Source: an uncultured SAR86 cluster bacterium (GTDB lineage Bacteria; Pseudomonadota; Gammaproteobacteria; Magnimaribacterales; TMED112). From it: a DNA stretch of 64,000 nt. Position 1 is the first letter of the stretch, and each line of letters opens with the position of its first letter. The notes under the pieces are model-generated. The model saw only the letters and a program-made list of their open reading frames with translations. It had not been told where the DNA came from and searched no databases. Shown in pieces: positions 49,784 to 60,264 of the stretch. The DNA lies in contig CACNDL010000002.1 in NCBI GenBank assembly GCA_902619265.1, positions 72,505 through 136,504 on the forward strand. Reading direction: 5' to 3'. Both the position numbers and the translations under genes were made by a program.

Positions 49784-51226
49784 ATGAATTTACCTTTAAC
49801 CTACAACTACTGTAAAACTAATAAAATTACACTTATTAATGATGCAAATAAATCTGTAATTCACACTTGTGGAGCGCTAAAGCCTGCTGTTCTATCCTCT
49901 ATTGAAAATTTACTGTTAGATAAAGTTGAAAAGAAGAATCATTCAGATGATGAGTTTGAAAACTTACTTACAGAATTATATACAGACCAGTCTGATGATT
50001 TTGATTTTTCAAATATCGAAGATTTAGATCTTGTAGATATAGCAAATGCTATTTCACCTTCGGATGATCTTTTAGATGATAAAAATAAAGGACCAATTAT
50101 TAAACTAATCAATGCAACTATCACAAAAGCTGTAAAAGCTCGTGCTTCTGATATTCATTTAGAGCCATTTGAGAATAAGTTAAGCATTAGATTCAGAGTT
50201 GATGGAGTGCTAAGAGAAGTACTTCAATACCAGAAAAATATTACTCAAATGATCATTTCCAGAATAAAGATAATGTCAAAACTTGATATATCGGAAAGAC
50301 GATTACCTCAAGACGGGAGAATTTCAATATCAGTTGGAAAAAGAGACATTGACTTAAGAGTTTCAACATTACCATCTTCTTTTGGTGAAAGAGTTGTATT
50401 AAGAATACTTGAGAAAGATAAAACACATATACAATTGGATCAATTGGGTTTTTCCAATGAGATTCTAGAAAACTTTAGAAAAAATCTTGGTAAAAATGAA
50501 GGGATCATTCTAGTTACTGGACCTACAGGATCTGGAAAAACAACCTCACTTTATTCAGGCCTTAGAGAAATTTCTGATCGATCACAAAATATATTAACTA
50601 TTGAGGATCCAGTTGAATATGCCCTAGAAGGTATTGGACAAACCCAAGTAAATACAAAGACCGGTCTAACATTCGCAAAAGGTTTGAGAGCTATTTTAAG
50701 ACAAGATCCTGATATTGTAATGGTTGGGGAGATTAGAGATAAAGAAACAGCAGAAATCGCAATTCAGGCCAGTTTAACTGGACATCTTGTATTATCAACG
50801 GTCCATACAAACAGTGCTGTAAATGCAATTACACGTTTGAGAGATATGGGGATAGAGCCTTATTTACTATCCTCAAGTCTAATATTTGTTCTATCTCAAA
50901 GACTTGTAAGAAAATTATGTCCACATTGTAAAGTACAAGATGATGACAATAAAAAATTACTCGATGAATATAAAATTAAAGGACAAGTATTTAAGTCGGT
51001 TGGATGTGACAAATGTGACAATACTGGATATAAAGGTCGTTTAAGCATCGGTGAATATGTTTCAATCGATGAAAAAATAAGTGAATTAATACACAACTCT
51101 GCTTCTGAAAATGAAATCTCTGATTACGTGTATAAAAATAATAAAAAGATATATCAAAATGGCCTTCAAGTCGTAGCTAATGGAGATACATCACTATCAG
51201 AGTTAATGCGAGTTATTGAAGATTAA
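49784..51226 (+). CDS. gspE: T2SS ATPase GspE
   Basis: GPTGSGKTTSLYSGL, EDPVEYALEGIGQTQVN, four-Cys motif CPHC...CDKC. Confidence 0.96.
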   Translation: MNLPLTYNYCKTNKITLINDANKSVIHTCGALKPAVLSSIENLLLDKVEKKNHSDDEFENLLTELYTDQSDDFDFSNIEDLDLVDIANAISPSDDLLDDKNKGPIIKLINATITKAVKARASDIHLEPFENKLSIRFRVDGVLREVLQYQKNITQMIISRIKIMSKLDISERRLPQDGRISISVGKRDIDLRVSTLPSSFGERVVLRILEKDKTHIQLDQLGFSNEILENFRKNLGKNEGIILVTGPTGSGKTTSLYSGLREISDRSQNILTIEDPVEYALEGIGQTQVNTKTGLTFAKGLRAILRQDPDIVMVGEIRDKETAEIAIQASLTGHLVLSTVHTNSAVNAITRLRDMGIEPYLLSSSLIFVLSQRLVRKLCPHCKVQDDDNKKLLDEYKIKGQVFKSVGCDKCDNTGYKGRLSIGEYVSIDEKISELIHNSASENEISDYVYKNNKKIYQNGLQVVANGDTSLSELMRVIED

Positions 51227-52422
51227 TGGCAACTTATAAATACACTGCGTTTGATGCAAATGAAAAAAATTTAAAAGGCATTGTTAATGCTTCTGATATG
51301 AATGAAGCAAAACTAATACTAATAAACAGAGGCTTAAACCCACTTAAAATTGAAGAAAGTCTTCAGAGGAGGGCGAGAGTAAAGATTTCAAACAATAATC
51401 TTTCGGTGTTCACAAAACAGATGTCAGCCCTATTGGGGGCAGGAACGCCAATTGAGAAATGTCTATCATTGCTCAGTAAGCAATCATCTAATAACAAATT
51501 TTCTCAGATTCTGCTCAGTATCAATGAAGATATTACAGAAGGTAACAGTCTTAGCTCAGCAATGAAAAAATATCCATCAATATTCGATGAAATTTACACA
51601 TCAACAATTTATGCTGGTGAAACTTCTGCATCTTTATCGGAAGTTTTTCATGACCTATCAATATATTTAGATAAAGAGGCAAAAATTAGATCACAAGTTG
51701 TCGGTGCTTTAATATATCCAGCTGTTTTATTTGTTGTTTCAATTGCCGTTATTTACTCACTTTTAAGTTTTGTTTTACCGCAAGTAGTTGAGCAGTTTGT
51801 CAGTTCAAACGTTGAATTACCATTATTAACACAAACACTATTAGCTTTTTCAGATATCTTTCCATTCATAATTGGCTTTGTTTTTCTTATTCTAATTACA
51901 ATTTATCTGGTACAAATAACAAACATAATCCCAAAGAGCTACCAATTAGTTATTTCTAAGTATTTTCTTTTTATTCCGTTAATAGGTGCAATCATTTTAT
52001 ACGACCAAACAGCACGTTTCTGTTCTTCAATGAGATTAATGACAAAAGCAGGATTAAACACTATTGATAGCTTACAGATAGCTCAAAATACTTTTAAAAA
52101 TAAGTATCTAAGATCTCAAGTTGAACAAGTAGTAAATAAAGTAGTAGCAGGGACATCAATTAGCAATGCTTTCTCACAAGCGAATATATTTCCTGATGTT
52201 TTTCAGCAACTTTTAAGTTCGGGTGACATGGGAAGTCAAGTTAGTGAAATGTTTGAAAAAACTAAGGAATTTTTAGATCAGGAAGTAGATACGCGTAGAA
52301 ATTTACTTTTAACTTTGTTGCAGCCAATAGTTATCTTGACGATGGGTGTTTTTGTAATGTTAATTGTTTTATCTATAATGTTGCCTTTATTGCAAATGAA
52401 TAATTTAATATTCAGTATATGA
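51226..52422 (+). CDS. gspF: T2SS inner-membrane platform protein GspF
   Basis: YKYTAFDANEKNLKGIV, FTKQMSALLGAGTPIEKCL, C-terminal TM. Confidence 0.95.
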   Translation: MATYKYTAFDANEKNLKGIVNASDMNEAKLILINRGLNPLKIEESLQRRARVKISNNNLSVFTKQMSALLGAGTPIEKCLSLLSKQSSNNKFSQILLSINEDITEGNSLSSAMKKYPSIFDEIYTSTIYAGETSASLSEVFHDLSIYLDKEAKIRSQVVGALIYPAVLFVVSIAVIYSLLSFVLPQVVEQFVSSNVELPLLTQTLLAFSDIFPFIIGFVFLILITIYLVQITNIIPKSYQLVISKYFLFIPLIGAIILYDQTARFCSSMRLMTKAGLNTIDSLQIAQNTFKNKYLRSQVEQVVNKVVAGTSISNAFSQANIFPDVFQQLLSSGDMGSQVSEMFEKTKEFLDQEVDTRRNLLLTLLQPIVILTMGVFVMLIVLSIMLPLLQMNNLIFSI

Positions 52423-52847
52423 AAAAGTTATTAAAAAAAGGCTTCACACTTTTAGAACTATTAATAGTTATAGTAATTTTAGGCTTGCTTGTTTCTTTGG
52501 TATCAGTAAATTTTTTACCGACTTTAAGTAATGCATATACCGAAGTTGCGAGACAAGACATTTCAAGACTTCAACAAGCACTTGTAATGTTTAAAATTAA
52601 TGAAGGTTCATATCCTTCATCAAATCAAGGTCTTGAAAGCTTAAAAACCAATCCTGGTAATCTTAAAAATCCTTCTAAGTATCCCAACGGTGGATATATC
52701 AATAAATTACCTGTAGATCCTTGGGGGAATGCATATGTTTATATTTATCCTGGACAGTATGGTGAATATGATATTGTTTCATTAGGTGCTGATGGCCAAC
52801 CTGGTGGAGAAGGAGAAAATGCAGATATTGGTAACTGGACTAATTAA
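52419..52847 (+). CDS. gspG: Major pseudopilin GspG
   Basis: KGFTLLELLIVIVILGLLVSLV, YPSSNQGLESL, LPVDPWGNAYVYIYPG. Confidence 0.97.
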   Translation: MKKLLKKGFTLLELLIVIVILGLLVSLVSVNFLPTLSNAYTEVARQDISRLQQALVMFKINEGSYPSSNQGLESLKTNPGNLKNPSKYPNGGYINKLPVDPWGNAYVYIYPGQYGEYDIVSLGADGQPGGEGENADIGNWTN

Positions 52848-53214
52848 AGGTTTCACTATACTTGAAATATTAATCGTTTTAGCGATTATTTCTATTTCAG
52901 GCACCTCTTTTTATCTAATTTTGAATCAACCAAAAAGTTTTGATTCTTATGAACAAACTTTCAATGAATATAAAACATTAAGCATTTATAGTGGTAATTC
53001 TTATGCATTCACAAAAGATTCTATAAAAATTCTAAATAAAGATATTTGGGAAGATCTCGAAGTTGCTGATTTTTCAGCAATTTATTCTGTTACAAACAAT
53101 TTGAATAAAACAACTGTTATTGAAGAAGACGATATCTTCTTAGTAATATCCCCTGGTAATGAGATATCTATAAAATCCCTAACATTATCAGGAGGTAAAA
53201 ACGTTGAACTCTAA
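52819..53214 (+). CDS. gspH: Minor pseudopilin GspH
   Basis: KGFTILEILIVLAIISIS; ATG at 52819 follows a strong AGGAGA; the track start 52786 is probably too long. Confidence 0.85.
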   Translation: MQILVTGLIKGFTILEILIVLAIISISGTSFYLILNQPKSFDSYEQTFNEYKTLSIYSGNSYAFTKDSIKILNKDIWEDLEVADFSAIYSVTNNLNKTTVIEEDDIFLVISPGNEISIKSLTLSGGKNVEL

Positions 53215-53536
53215 TGTATCTAAAGGATTTAGTTTATTAGAAGTTGTAATAGCACTTCTAATCATTTCTATAACCTTTCTAGCGTATAACCAGCTGATTG
53301 AGCAAAATCTTAAATCTCAAGAATTAAAGCAAATTTTCATACAAGAATCTGATAAAAAACTAAATTTACTAACAATATACGTTTCCGATCCTGATGTAGA
53401 TCAATATGAAGTTAGACAAATATTAGATATAAATGAAATTTCAGAAACGAAAATTTCTTCATTTAGAAATTTCGATGAAATCAAGATCGATTTTATTACT
53501 GATGATGAGTCTGTCTACATAACAATAATAAAATAA
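53204..53536 (+). CDS. gspI: Minor pseudopilin GspI
   Basis: KGFSLLEVVIALLIISITFLAYNQL. Confidence 0.85.
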   Translation: MNSNVSKGFSLLEVVIALLIISITFLAYNQLIEQNLKSQELKQIFIQESDKKLNLLTIYVSDPDVDQYEVRQILDINEISETKISSFRNFDEIKIDFITDDESVYITIIK

Positions 53537-54114
53537 TGAAAAACGGGTTTACTTTACTTGAAGTGCTAATTGCCTTATTGGCTGCTGCACTAATTTCAAT
53601 AATGTCTTTCGATTTTTTATCCAATACAGTCTTTCTAAAAGAGCGGATTGATAAATCTATAGTAAATGATTCTAAACATTCAAAAGCTATACATTTAATG
53701 CGTCTAGATATGATGCAAGCTGTACCATTTAAATTAAAAGATCAAAATTTCAATAATCTAAATAATGTATTTATAGGTTCAAATGAAGAAAGAATTTTAA
53801 CCTTTGTGGCATTAAATAGCGCAGATACAGCTATTTTTAACTCTAAGTTAAGAAGGATTATCTACAGGTATAAGAATAATGACCTTATCCGTACAACTAC
53901 TTTAGCCAATAACGAAAATATCGTGTTATCACATGAAATACTACTATCTGATATTGAAAATTTAGAAATTTATTTTGGTGATGGTCTAGATGATCTTGTT
54001 GATATATATCCAAGCCTCAATGTATTAGAAAATAATATTTTCCCGCAATATGTTGTTTTGAATTATGACATAAACGATAAAAGCTTTTATCAAATCATGG
54101 GGTTCTTCAGATGA
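53536..54114 (+). CDS. gspJ: Minor pseudopilin GspJ
   Basis: NGFTLLEVLIALLAAALISIM; position. Confidence 0.85.
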   Translation: MKNGFTLLEVLIALLAAALISIMSFDFLSNTVFLKERIDKSIVNDSKHSKAIHLMRLDMMQAVPFKLKDQNFNNLNNVFIGSNEERILTFVALNSADTAIFNSKLRRIIYRYKNNDLIRTTTLANNENIVLSHEILLSDIENLEIYFGDGLDDLVDIYPSLNVLENNIFPQYVVLNYDINDKSFYQIMGFFR

Positions 54115-55043
54115 AAAATGGATTTGTTTTAATTTCAACTCTAGCTTTAATAGTTATTCTGAGTTTCATTATTCTTATATTAAGCAGAACCATTTACTCA
54201 GACACTTTAAGAACCACGCTTTTTGCATCATCCATTGAAAAGAGAATTGAAATTATCAACTATGAAAGATTTTTGATAGATACTTTAATAGATAATTCCT
54301 TGCTAAATAGAAATCTACTGTTAGCTGAAAATGAGTTAAATTTTAATATTCAATCTAAATTTCCAGGGCTATCTATATCTCTAGAAGATTATTCAACTTG
54401 TTTTAATTTAAATAGTTTGGTTAAACCTTTTCAGAACATAAATGTTAAAAATGAAGAACATGGAGTCTTATTTAAAAATTTATTGATCTTATCTGATATT
54501 GATAAAAATTTTCATAATGAATTGTTAGATAGAATTTATGACTCACTTGATGATGATTCTTTGCCTGAAACTTATGGAGCAGAAGATCTTTACTACATAT
54601 CTAATGGTAATCTTTCGCTAAATCCTGATCAGCTATATTTTCATAAAAGCCAAATTAAAAATGTTGAAATGCTCAATAAAGCCGGTTTGGCTAGAATTTA
54701 TAATGATTTATGTGCTGTACCATCGACAGATATACAATTTAATGTGAATAGCTTAGATGCATTAAATGCAAAAGTTTTTCTAGCATTATTTCCAGATCTA
54801 AATCTTAGTGATATAGAAAAAATAATTTTGAATAGACCAGTTAATGGTTACATAACATATAAGAATTTAGTTGATTTAACAGGAATAGATTCATCAAAAT
54901 TAAATAAATCTTTTATAATTTTCAAACCTAACTTTATAAAGATAAATTATCTAATGAATTTAGAAGGGCAAATTTTTAACTTCGTTAGTTTATTATCACT
55001 TAAAAGAGGGGATTTTGTAGTTTACAGATCATTATCAAGATGA
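54111..55043 (+). CDS. gspK: Minor pseudopilin GspK
   Basis: KNGFVLISTLALIVILSFIILI; helix-hairpin-helix-like ARIYNDL/NRPVNGYITYKNLVDLTGI; position. Confidence 0.8.
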   Translation: MKNGFVLISTLALIVILSFIILILSRTIYSDTLRTTLFASSIEKRIEIINYERFLIDTLIDNSLLNRNLLLAENELNFNIQSKFPGLSISLEDYSTCFNLNSLVKPFQNINVKNEEHGVLFKNLLILSDIDKNFHNELLDRIYDSLDDDSLPETYGAEDLYYISNGNLSLNPDQLYFHKSQIKNVEMLNKAGLARIYNDLCAVPSTDIQFNVNSLDALNAKVFLALFPDLNLSDIEKIILNRPVNGYITYKNLVDLTGIDSSKLNKSFIIFKPNFIKINYLMNLEGQIFNFVSLLSLKRGDFVVYRSLSR

Positions 55044-56053
55044 GTATTTTTATTTTTAATAATTTAGACCTAGAGAGTGGAATTTTAATTATTAATGGAT
55101 CATTAAAAAAAATTAATATCCATGAACTAGTCAATGCAGATGACACATTATTTGTATTACCAAATGAATTCTTACACTTTATTGAATTTAAACATGACTT
55201 AAAAAATAACCAAAATATTCATGCATCGATTCTTAATAACATAAGCACTCTGCATGAAGATAATGAAAACTTAACAGTTTTAAATACCTCTAATAAATAT
55301 CATTTCTTTACAACGAATAAAGAAAAATTAGAAAAAGTAAAAAATGTATTTAGCAAATTTAATGCAAAAATCTCAATAACTTCAGATCTACTGTTCTTTA
55401 AAGAAGCTTTTAATCAAAATTGTTCTTATTCAAACAGCGTATATCTAATTGAATCCGATGAAGCTGTAAAACTGTCCGAGAAATCATTTAATCTACTTGA
55501 TGAGACTAGTGAAGTTAAAAATGTATCAGACTCAGATCTAAAGAGAATAAAAGATATTAATACCACCAGTTATCAATTAAATACGTTTAGCATTTCCTCG
55601 ATTTTCAATTTACAAAACTCTTTAATGCCATCTATGGCCATTTTGTTTATTATTATTACCGCTTATATTGCTGCATTATTCAACATTAATTCCAATTATT
55701 CTCAGGTCCAAAAAATGGGTACAACATTAGAATCAATTTATAGCGATATTTATCCAAAAGAAAATATCACAAATATCTATCAGCAAATCGAATTTAAATT
55801 AGATAGTTTAAATAATGAGGAAGTTACTAAGTTATCAAAAACTATCAATCTTCTTAAAAGCTTATCTGAATCCTTAAACATACTTGAAGTTAATTACTCT
55901 GAAACAGGGTTTCAAATAAAATGCCTTTTTAATAATGACGCAGAAGAAAGTATCTTTGTTAATCAACAAAACAGGCTTAATTACGATTTAGAGATTGTTG
56001 ATAGCAAAACAACGCAACTGGGAAAAATTACAACTATTAGTTATGAACTATAA
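55040..56053 (+). CDS. gspL: T2SS protein GspL
   Basis: Position, single TM in the C-terminal third, periplasmic ferredoxin-like tail. Confidence 0.7.
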   Translation: MSIFIFNNLDLESGILIINGSLKKINIHELVNADDTLFVLPNEFLHFIEFKHDLKNNQNIHASILNNISTLHEDNENLTVLNTSNKYHFFTTNKEKLEKVKNVFSKFNAKISITSDLLFFKEAFNQNCSYSNSVYLIESDEAVKLSEKSFNLLDETSEVKNVSDSDLKRIKDINTTSYQLNTFSISSIFNLQNSLMPSMAILFIIITAYIAALFNINSNYSQVQKMGTTLESIYSDIYPKENITNIYQQIEFKLDSLNNEEVTKLSKTINLLKSLSESLNILEVNYSETGFQIKCLFNNDAEESIFVNQQNRLNYDLEIVDSKTTQLGKITTISYEL

Positions 56054-56462
56054 ATTTTCAAATAGAGAATTGATATTACTCAAAGCGCTAACAGCAATTG
56101 TGCTATTGTTTGCAGTAATTTACGGCACATCCTACCTTAGTAATGAAATTACTAAATCAAAAAATTCTTTGTTTTCTGAAGTAAATAAATTTAATGAAAC
56201 AAAACAATTACTTGCTCAAATAAAAGTTTTAGAAAACAACAAAAATCTTGAAGTGTCTGCAAATGATTTTTTAAAAAATCTCTCTGAAAATAATATTTCA
56301 TTTGAACAGGAAGGGAATTCCACTGTAATTCCTGGTTTATCAAAATTAGATGCCTTGGAGATAATGACAAATATAGACGAAAATAATGTAGCAATAGAGA
56401 GCTTTACATTTAGTGTTGAAGATTCATCAAGCATTATTCTGAGTATTAATTTTGATGGGTAA
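56043..56462 (+). CDS. gspM: T2SS protein GspM
   Basis: Position, N-terminal TM (LILLKALTAIVLLFAVIYG); start refined to ATG 56043. Confidence 0.7.
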   Translation: MNYKFSNRELILLKALTAIVLLFAVIYGTSYLSNEITKSKNSLFSEVNKFNETKQLLAQIKVLENNKNLEVSANDFLKNLSENNISFEQEGNSTVIPGLSKLDALEIMTNIDENNVAIESFTFSVEDSSSIILSINFDG

Positions 56463-57117
56463 GTTCTTTTTAACCTTTCTACTAACACTCTTATTACTAT
56501 TTGGGTCTATATTCTTTATTCCGATAAATTTTATTGTCTCCAACGTCTTAAAAAACTCTGATCTCAATATTGGGTATTCATATATAGAAGGAAATATCTT
56601 TTCAGGAGAGGTTTTAGATCTATATTACGACAATAATTTTATCGGCGATTTTAGATATGAGAATCAATTCTCTATAGATAATGTGACTGCAAATTTTATT
56701 TCAATTGATGATCGAAATATTCAAGGTACCGTTGTTAAAACATTATCAGATATTACTGATATAGGCACGTTGAAGCTAAAAGATTTTTCAGCATCAAGTA
56801 TATTTTCTACCGATTTGATTAAATATATAGATCTAAAACTGGATATTAAAGAATTAGATATTGTTAATTTTGAATGTGAAAATATTATTGGAAACCTAAG
56901 GATTTCATCTCAAGAAATAAACGAAGAACTTTTAGGAGAGTTAGCTTGCTATCAGGATAATACAATTACAGCAAACTTATTTAATAAGCGAATGAAAGAA
57001 TTAGGAAATGTGACTTATTCAAATGCACAAGTAAAAGTAAAAATTTCTACAAAAACAATACCTGATAGAAGAGTGCAGCTATTGATGGACTATATCTCTT
57101 TTACAATTGATCTCTAA
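56455..57117 (+). CDS. gspN: T2SS protein GspN
   Basis: Position at the operon end, N-terminal TM, GNIFSGEVLDLYYDNNFIGDFRYENQF. Confidence 0.65.
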   Translation: MGKFFLTFLLTLLLLFGSIFFIPINFIVSNVLKNSDLNIGYSYIEGNIFSGEVLDLYYDNNFIGDFRYENQFSIDNVTANFISIDDRNIQGTVVKTLSDITDIGTLKLKDFSASSIFSTDLIKYIDLKLDIKELDIVNFECENIIGNLRISSQEINEELLGELACYQDNTITANLFNKRMKELGNVTYSNAQVKVKISTKTIPDRRVQLLMDYISFTIDL

Positions 57118-57925
57118 GAATCTTTTTGACCAAGCCATCGGAGATACTCCAAAATGTATTTTCAATTATTTGAGCATTTAATTGCTTAATAATTAAACTA
57201 TATAAATTCAAAGCTTCAGGGATAATATCAATTCGATCTTTAGGTATTTTGAACTCATCGATCAACACTGAACTATCTATTGATAAATATTCTTTTACAT
57301 ATCTGCTGAAATCATTTGTATTTATAGGTCCTTTAATATCATTTGCTTGCATCAATGCACGTAAATTGCCCCCCAAACCATATAAATGATCAATAGATTT
57401 AAATTGATTTAGCCATAGACTTAATTCTTCGAATGCTTGAGATTTTGCCTCTTGAGTAAAATTTAATAACCTTACAGCACCTAGTTGGAAGGATTTTGCA
57501 TGAATATTATTATTTGAATTAATACAAATCTCTAAACTCCCACCACCAATATCAATGACAGCAGAATTTATCTTATCTTCATTAAATTCTGCAAGCAAAG
57601 AAGCCTCTACATCTCCTGAAATTATCTTTATATCTATATTATGCTGTTTAAGTAGATCTCTTATTTCTTTTGCATTCTCGGTGTCCCGTAGTGCTGAAGT
57701 AGCAATAAAATTAACATTAGTAATTTTATTTTTTTTAAAAATATTTTTGTATTCAAGCAATAAATGAAGCAAATTTTGAATTGTTTTTTCTTCTAAATAA
57801 CCTTTAGAGAAAACGTCTCGACCTAGTCTCAAAGGATGTCTGTAATATTCATCAAGCTCCAAATTTTTATTAAAGATTTTATATTTGATTGCGTTTGATC
57901 CTATATCAACGATTGCGTATTTCAT
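57101..57925 (-). CDS. Ppx/GppA-family exopolyphosphatase/phosphatase
   Basis: AIVDIGSNAIKYKIF, NFIATSALRDTENA, VIDIGGGSLEI, LGAVRLLNF, GLGGNLRAL. Confidence 0.9.
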   Translation of the reverse strand: MKYAIVDIGSNAIKYKIFNKNLELDEYYRHPLRLGRDVFSKGYLEEKTIQNLLHLLLEYKNIFKKNKITNVNFIATSALRDTENAKEIRDLLKQHNIDIKIISGDVEASLLAEFNEDKINSAVIDIGGGSLEICINSNNNIHAKSFQLGAVRLLNFTQEAKSQAFEELSLWLNQFKSIDHLYGLGGNLRALMQANDIKGPINTNDFSRYVKEYLSIDSSVLIDEFKIPKDRIDIIPEALNLYSLIIKQLNAQIIENTFWSISDGLVKKILRDQL

Positions 57926-57928
57926 GAC

Positions 57929-58762
57929 TTAGTCTGAGAAAGGTGCAAGAATTTTATATTGCTCGTAGTTAAGATTATCGAACAAAACGCCTTCAATATA
58001 ACAAGAGTATTGACCTAAATCCTCACCCCATTTAGGTGGTTCAAGAGTTTTCTTATCATCATAGGTCAATGTATTTAAGATGTACCTTAGAGCACTAAGT
58101 CTTGCAATCATTTTATTATTAGCATTGATGATTATCCATGGAGAATTAGTCCTTGCAGTTAAATCAAACATTTGATTTTTATATAGAGTAAAAACATCCC
58201 ACTTATTGACCATTAATTTATCTGAGGCAGATAATTTCCAGTATTTTAATTTACTATTTTTTCTTGCTGATAAACGTCTTTTTTGTTGGTCTTTATCTAT
58301 AGAGAAATAAAACTTAACAACTTCAATACCATTTGAAATTAATTTATCCTCCCACTTATTAACATTAGTCATAAAATCTTCGTAATGTTTTTTTGAACAA
58401 TATCCTAAAGTCGGTTCTGTAAGCGCTCTTGTATACCATGATCTATCAAAAAGGGCTATTTTTCCTTCTTCTGGTAAGTGCTTTTCCCACCGTTTAAACC
58501 AATTGTCTTTTTCTTCCTTTGTTGGAATCCCTAAATGGATGTATTTGAAATTTGAGGGACGAAGATGCTCAGAGAAAAAATTGATAGTCGAGGATTTTCC
58601 AGCAGTATCTCTACCTTCAAAGCAAAGAGCTATTCTTCTCTTATTTTTAATAACATCTTCTTGCAGCTTGAGCAGTTCAACTTGTAATTTATATTTTTCT
58701 TTTTTATATATTATTGGACCTAAAGTTTTATATTGCTCAAATTTATATTCAATAACGCTCAT
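57929..58762 (-). CDS. ppk2: Polyphosphate kinase 2
   Basis: CFEGRDTAGKSSTINFFSEHLRPSNFKYIHLGIPTKEE, FDRSWYTRA, KFYFSIDKDQQKRRL. Confidence 0.93.
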   Translation of the reverse strand: MSVIEYKFEQYKTLGPIIYKKEKYKLQVELLKLQEDVIKNKRRIALCFEGRDTAGKSSTINFFSEHLRPSNFKYIHLGIPTKEEKDNWFKRWEKHLPEEGKIALFDRSWYTRALTEPTLGYCSKKHYEDFMTNVNKWEDKLISNGIEVVKFYFSIDKDQQKRRLSARKNSKLKYWKLSASDKLMVNKWDVFTLYKNQMFDLTARTNSPWIIINANNKMIARLSALRYILNTLTYDDKKTLEPPKWGEDLGQYSCYIEGVLFDNLNYEQYKILAPFSD

Positions 58763-58814
58763 GTATATTCTCAGAAAAGAGGGTATAGTATAAACAAATA
58801 TTAACCTTGATGTT

Positions 58815-60074
58815 ATGACCTTAGTTGAATTATCACTCTTTGGAATCCCTTTAATTTTGATTTCATCAGCAATGTTAGGTTTTTTTACAGCTTATGGTGT
58901 AGGAGCAAATGATGTTGCTAATGCAATGGGGACCTCTGTTGGCAGCAAAGTTTTAACCATCAAACAAGCAGTCCTAGTAGCCGCTGTTTTTGAATTTTTG
59001 GGTGCTTTTTTAGCAGGGGGGGGCGTAACTCAGACCATAAGAAAAGGTGTGATAGATCCTGCATTATTCGAAGGAAATTTAGAAGTCTTGATATATGGAA
59101 TGATATCAGCCTTATTTGCAGCTGGTACTTGGCTATTAGTAGCAAGTCTAAGAGGTTGGCCTGTCTCAACGACTCATACAATTGTTGGAGCAATTGTTGG
59201 TTTCGGAATATATGCACTAGGTATTAATGAAATTAACTGGGCTGTGGTAGGAAATATAGGTCTGTCATGGATTACCTCACCTTTATCTTCTGCCCTTGTT
59301 GCTGGCCTATTTTATTACATCTGCAAAACATACATCATAGATAATGATTCACGATTTAAAGGTCTAATCATAAGAATTTATATATTCCTCGCAGGATTCG
59401 CTATTGCTCTTATTACTGTAACTAAAGGATTAAAGAATATTTTTAAGCAGCAAGAGCTATTTGTAAGTTTTCAAGAAAGTGTGCTTATATCAGCTATAGC
59501 AGCATTAGTTTTTACTTTTATTTTCTATTATTTTTCAAAAGCAAAATTAAAAAAATCTGTAAATTCTGAATCACAATTTGCGTATCTAATGATTTTTACT
59601 TCTTGTGCAGTTGCATTTGCACATGGATCGAATGATGTTGCTAATGCTATTGGGCCCTTAGCTGCAATTAATCAAGCAACCAGTCAACTTTTAAATCAAC
59701 CATACACTCTTGAAACACCGCTATGGATACTTTTTCTAGGAGCAGCTGGTATAGTCCTAGGTTTAGCTACACTTGGTTATAGAGTTATGAAAACCATTGG
59801 AGAAAAGATTGTTAAGCTCACACCAAGTAAAGGCTTTTCTGCTCAACTAGCAGCTGCACTAACAGTAGTGATTGCCAGTCAATTAGATATGCCAGTTTCA
59901 ACCACTCACACATTGGTAGGTGCAGTGATTGGTATTGGACTTGTTGAAGGTGCAAGTACAATTAATTTTAACTCCGTAAGAACTATTGTTTTATCTTGGG
60001 TGGTGACACTTCCTGCAGGTGCACTATTATCGATAGCATTTTTAGAATTATTTACCAATCTTTTCACTTATTAG
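58815..60074 (+). CDS. Inorganic phosphate transporter, PiT family
   Basis: GANDVANAMGTSVGSKVL, WPVSTTHTIVGAIVGFG, AHGSNDVANAIGPLAAI, MPVSTTHTLVGAVIGIG. Confidence 0.95.
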   Translation: MTLVELSLFGIPLILISSAMLGFFTAYGVGANDVANAMGTSVGSKVLTIKQAVLVAAVFEFLGAFLAGGGVTQTIRKGVIDPALFEGNLEVLIYGMISALFAAGTWLLVASLRGWPVSTTHTIVGAIVGFGIYALGINEINWAVVGNIGLSWITSPLSSALVAGLFYYICKTYIIDNDSRFKGLIIRIYIFLAGFAIALITVTKGLKNIFKQQELFVSFQESVLISAIAALVFTFIFYYFSKAKLKKSVNSESQFAYLMIFTSCAVAFAHGSNDVANAIGPLAAINQATSQLLNQPYTLETPLWILFLGAAGIVLGLATLGYRVMKTIGEKIVKLTPSKGFSAQLAAALTVVIASQLDMPVSTTHTLVGAVIGIGLVEGASTINFNSVRTIVLSWVVTLPAGALLSIAFLELFTNLFTY

Positions 60075-60264
60075 ATTTACAGATGATTATCTGTCTTACG
60101 ATTTAACCGCTAAGTATCAATATTCAGATAACCTTTCATTTAAGTTTGAAGGTAAAAATTTAGGCAATAGACCTGAATATTACTATTGGAATACTTCAGA
60201 TAGGCTGTCACAATATGACGAGTATGGATATACTTTGTCTTTCGGTGTTAGATACAGTTACTAA
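60073..60264 (+). pseudogene. C-terminal remnant of a TonB-dependent receptor
   Basis: RFTDDYLSYDLTAKYQYSDNLSFKFEGKNLGNRPEYYYWNTSDRLSQYDEYGYTLSFGVRYSY*; classic TBDR barrel end, no start codon or plug domain upstream (pit occupies that position). Confidence 0.8.

Noticed and set aside
58763-58814. Possible Pho box between ppk2 and pit
   Set aside because: No clear pair of CTGTCAT-like 7-mers with 11-nt spacing could be read by eye; not claimed.
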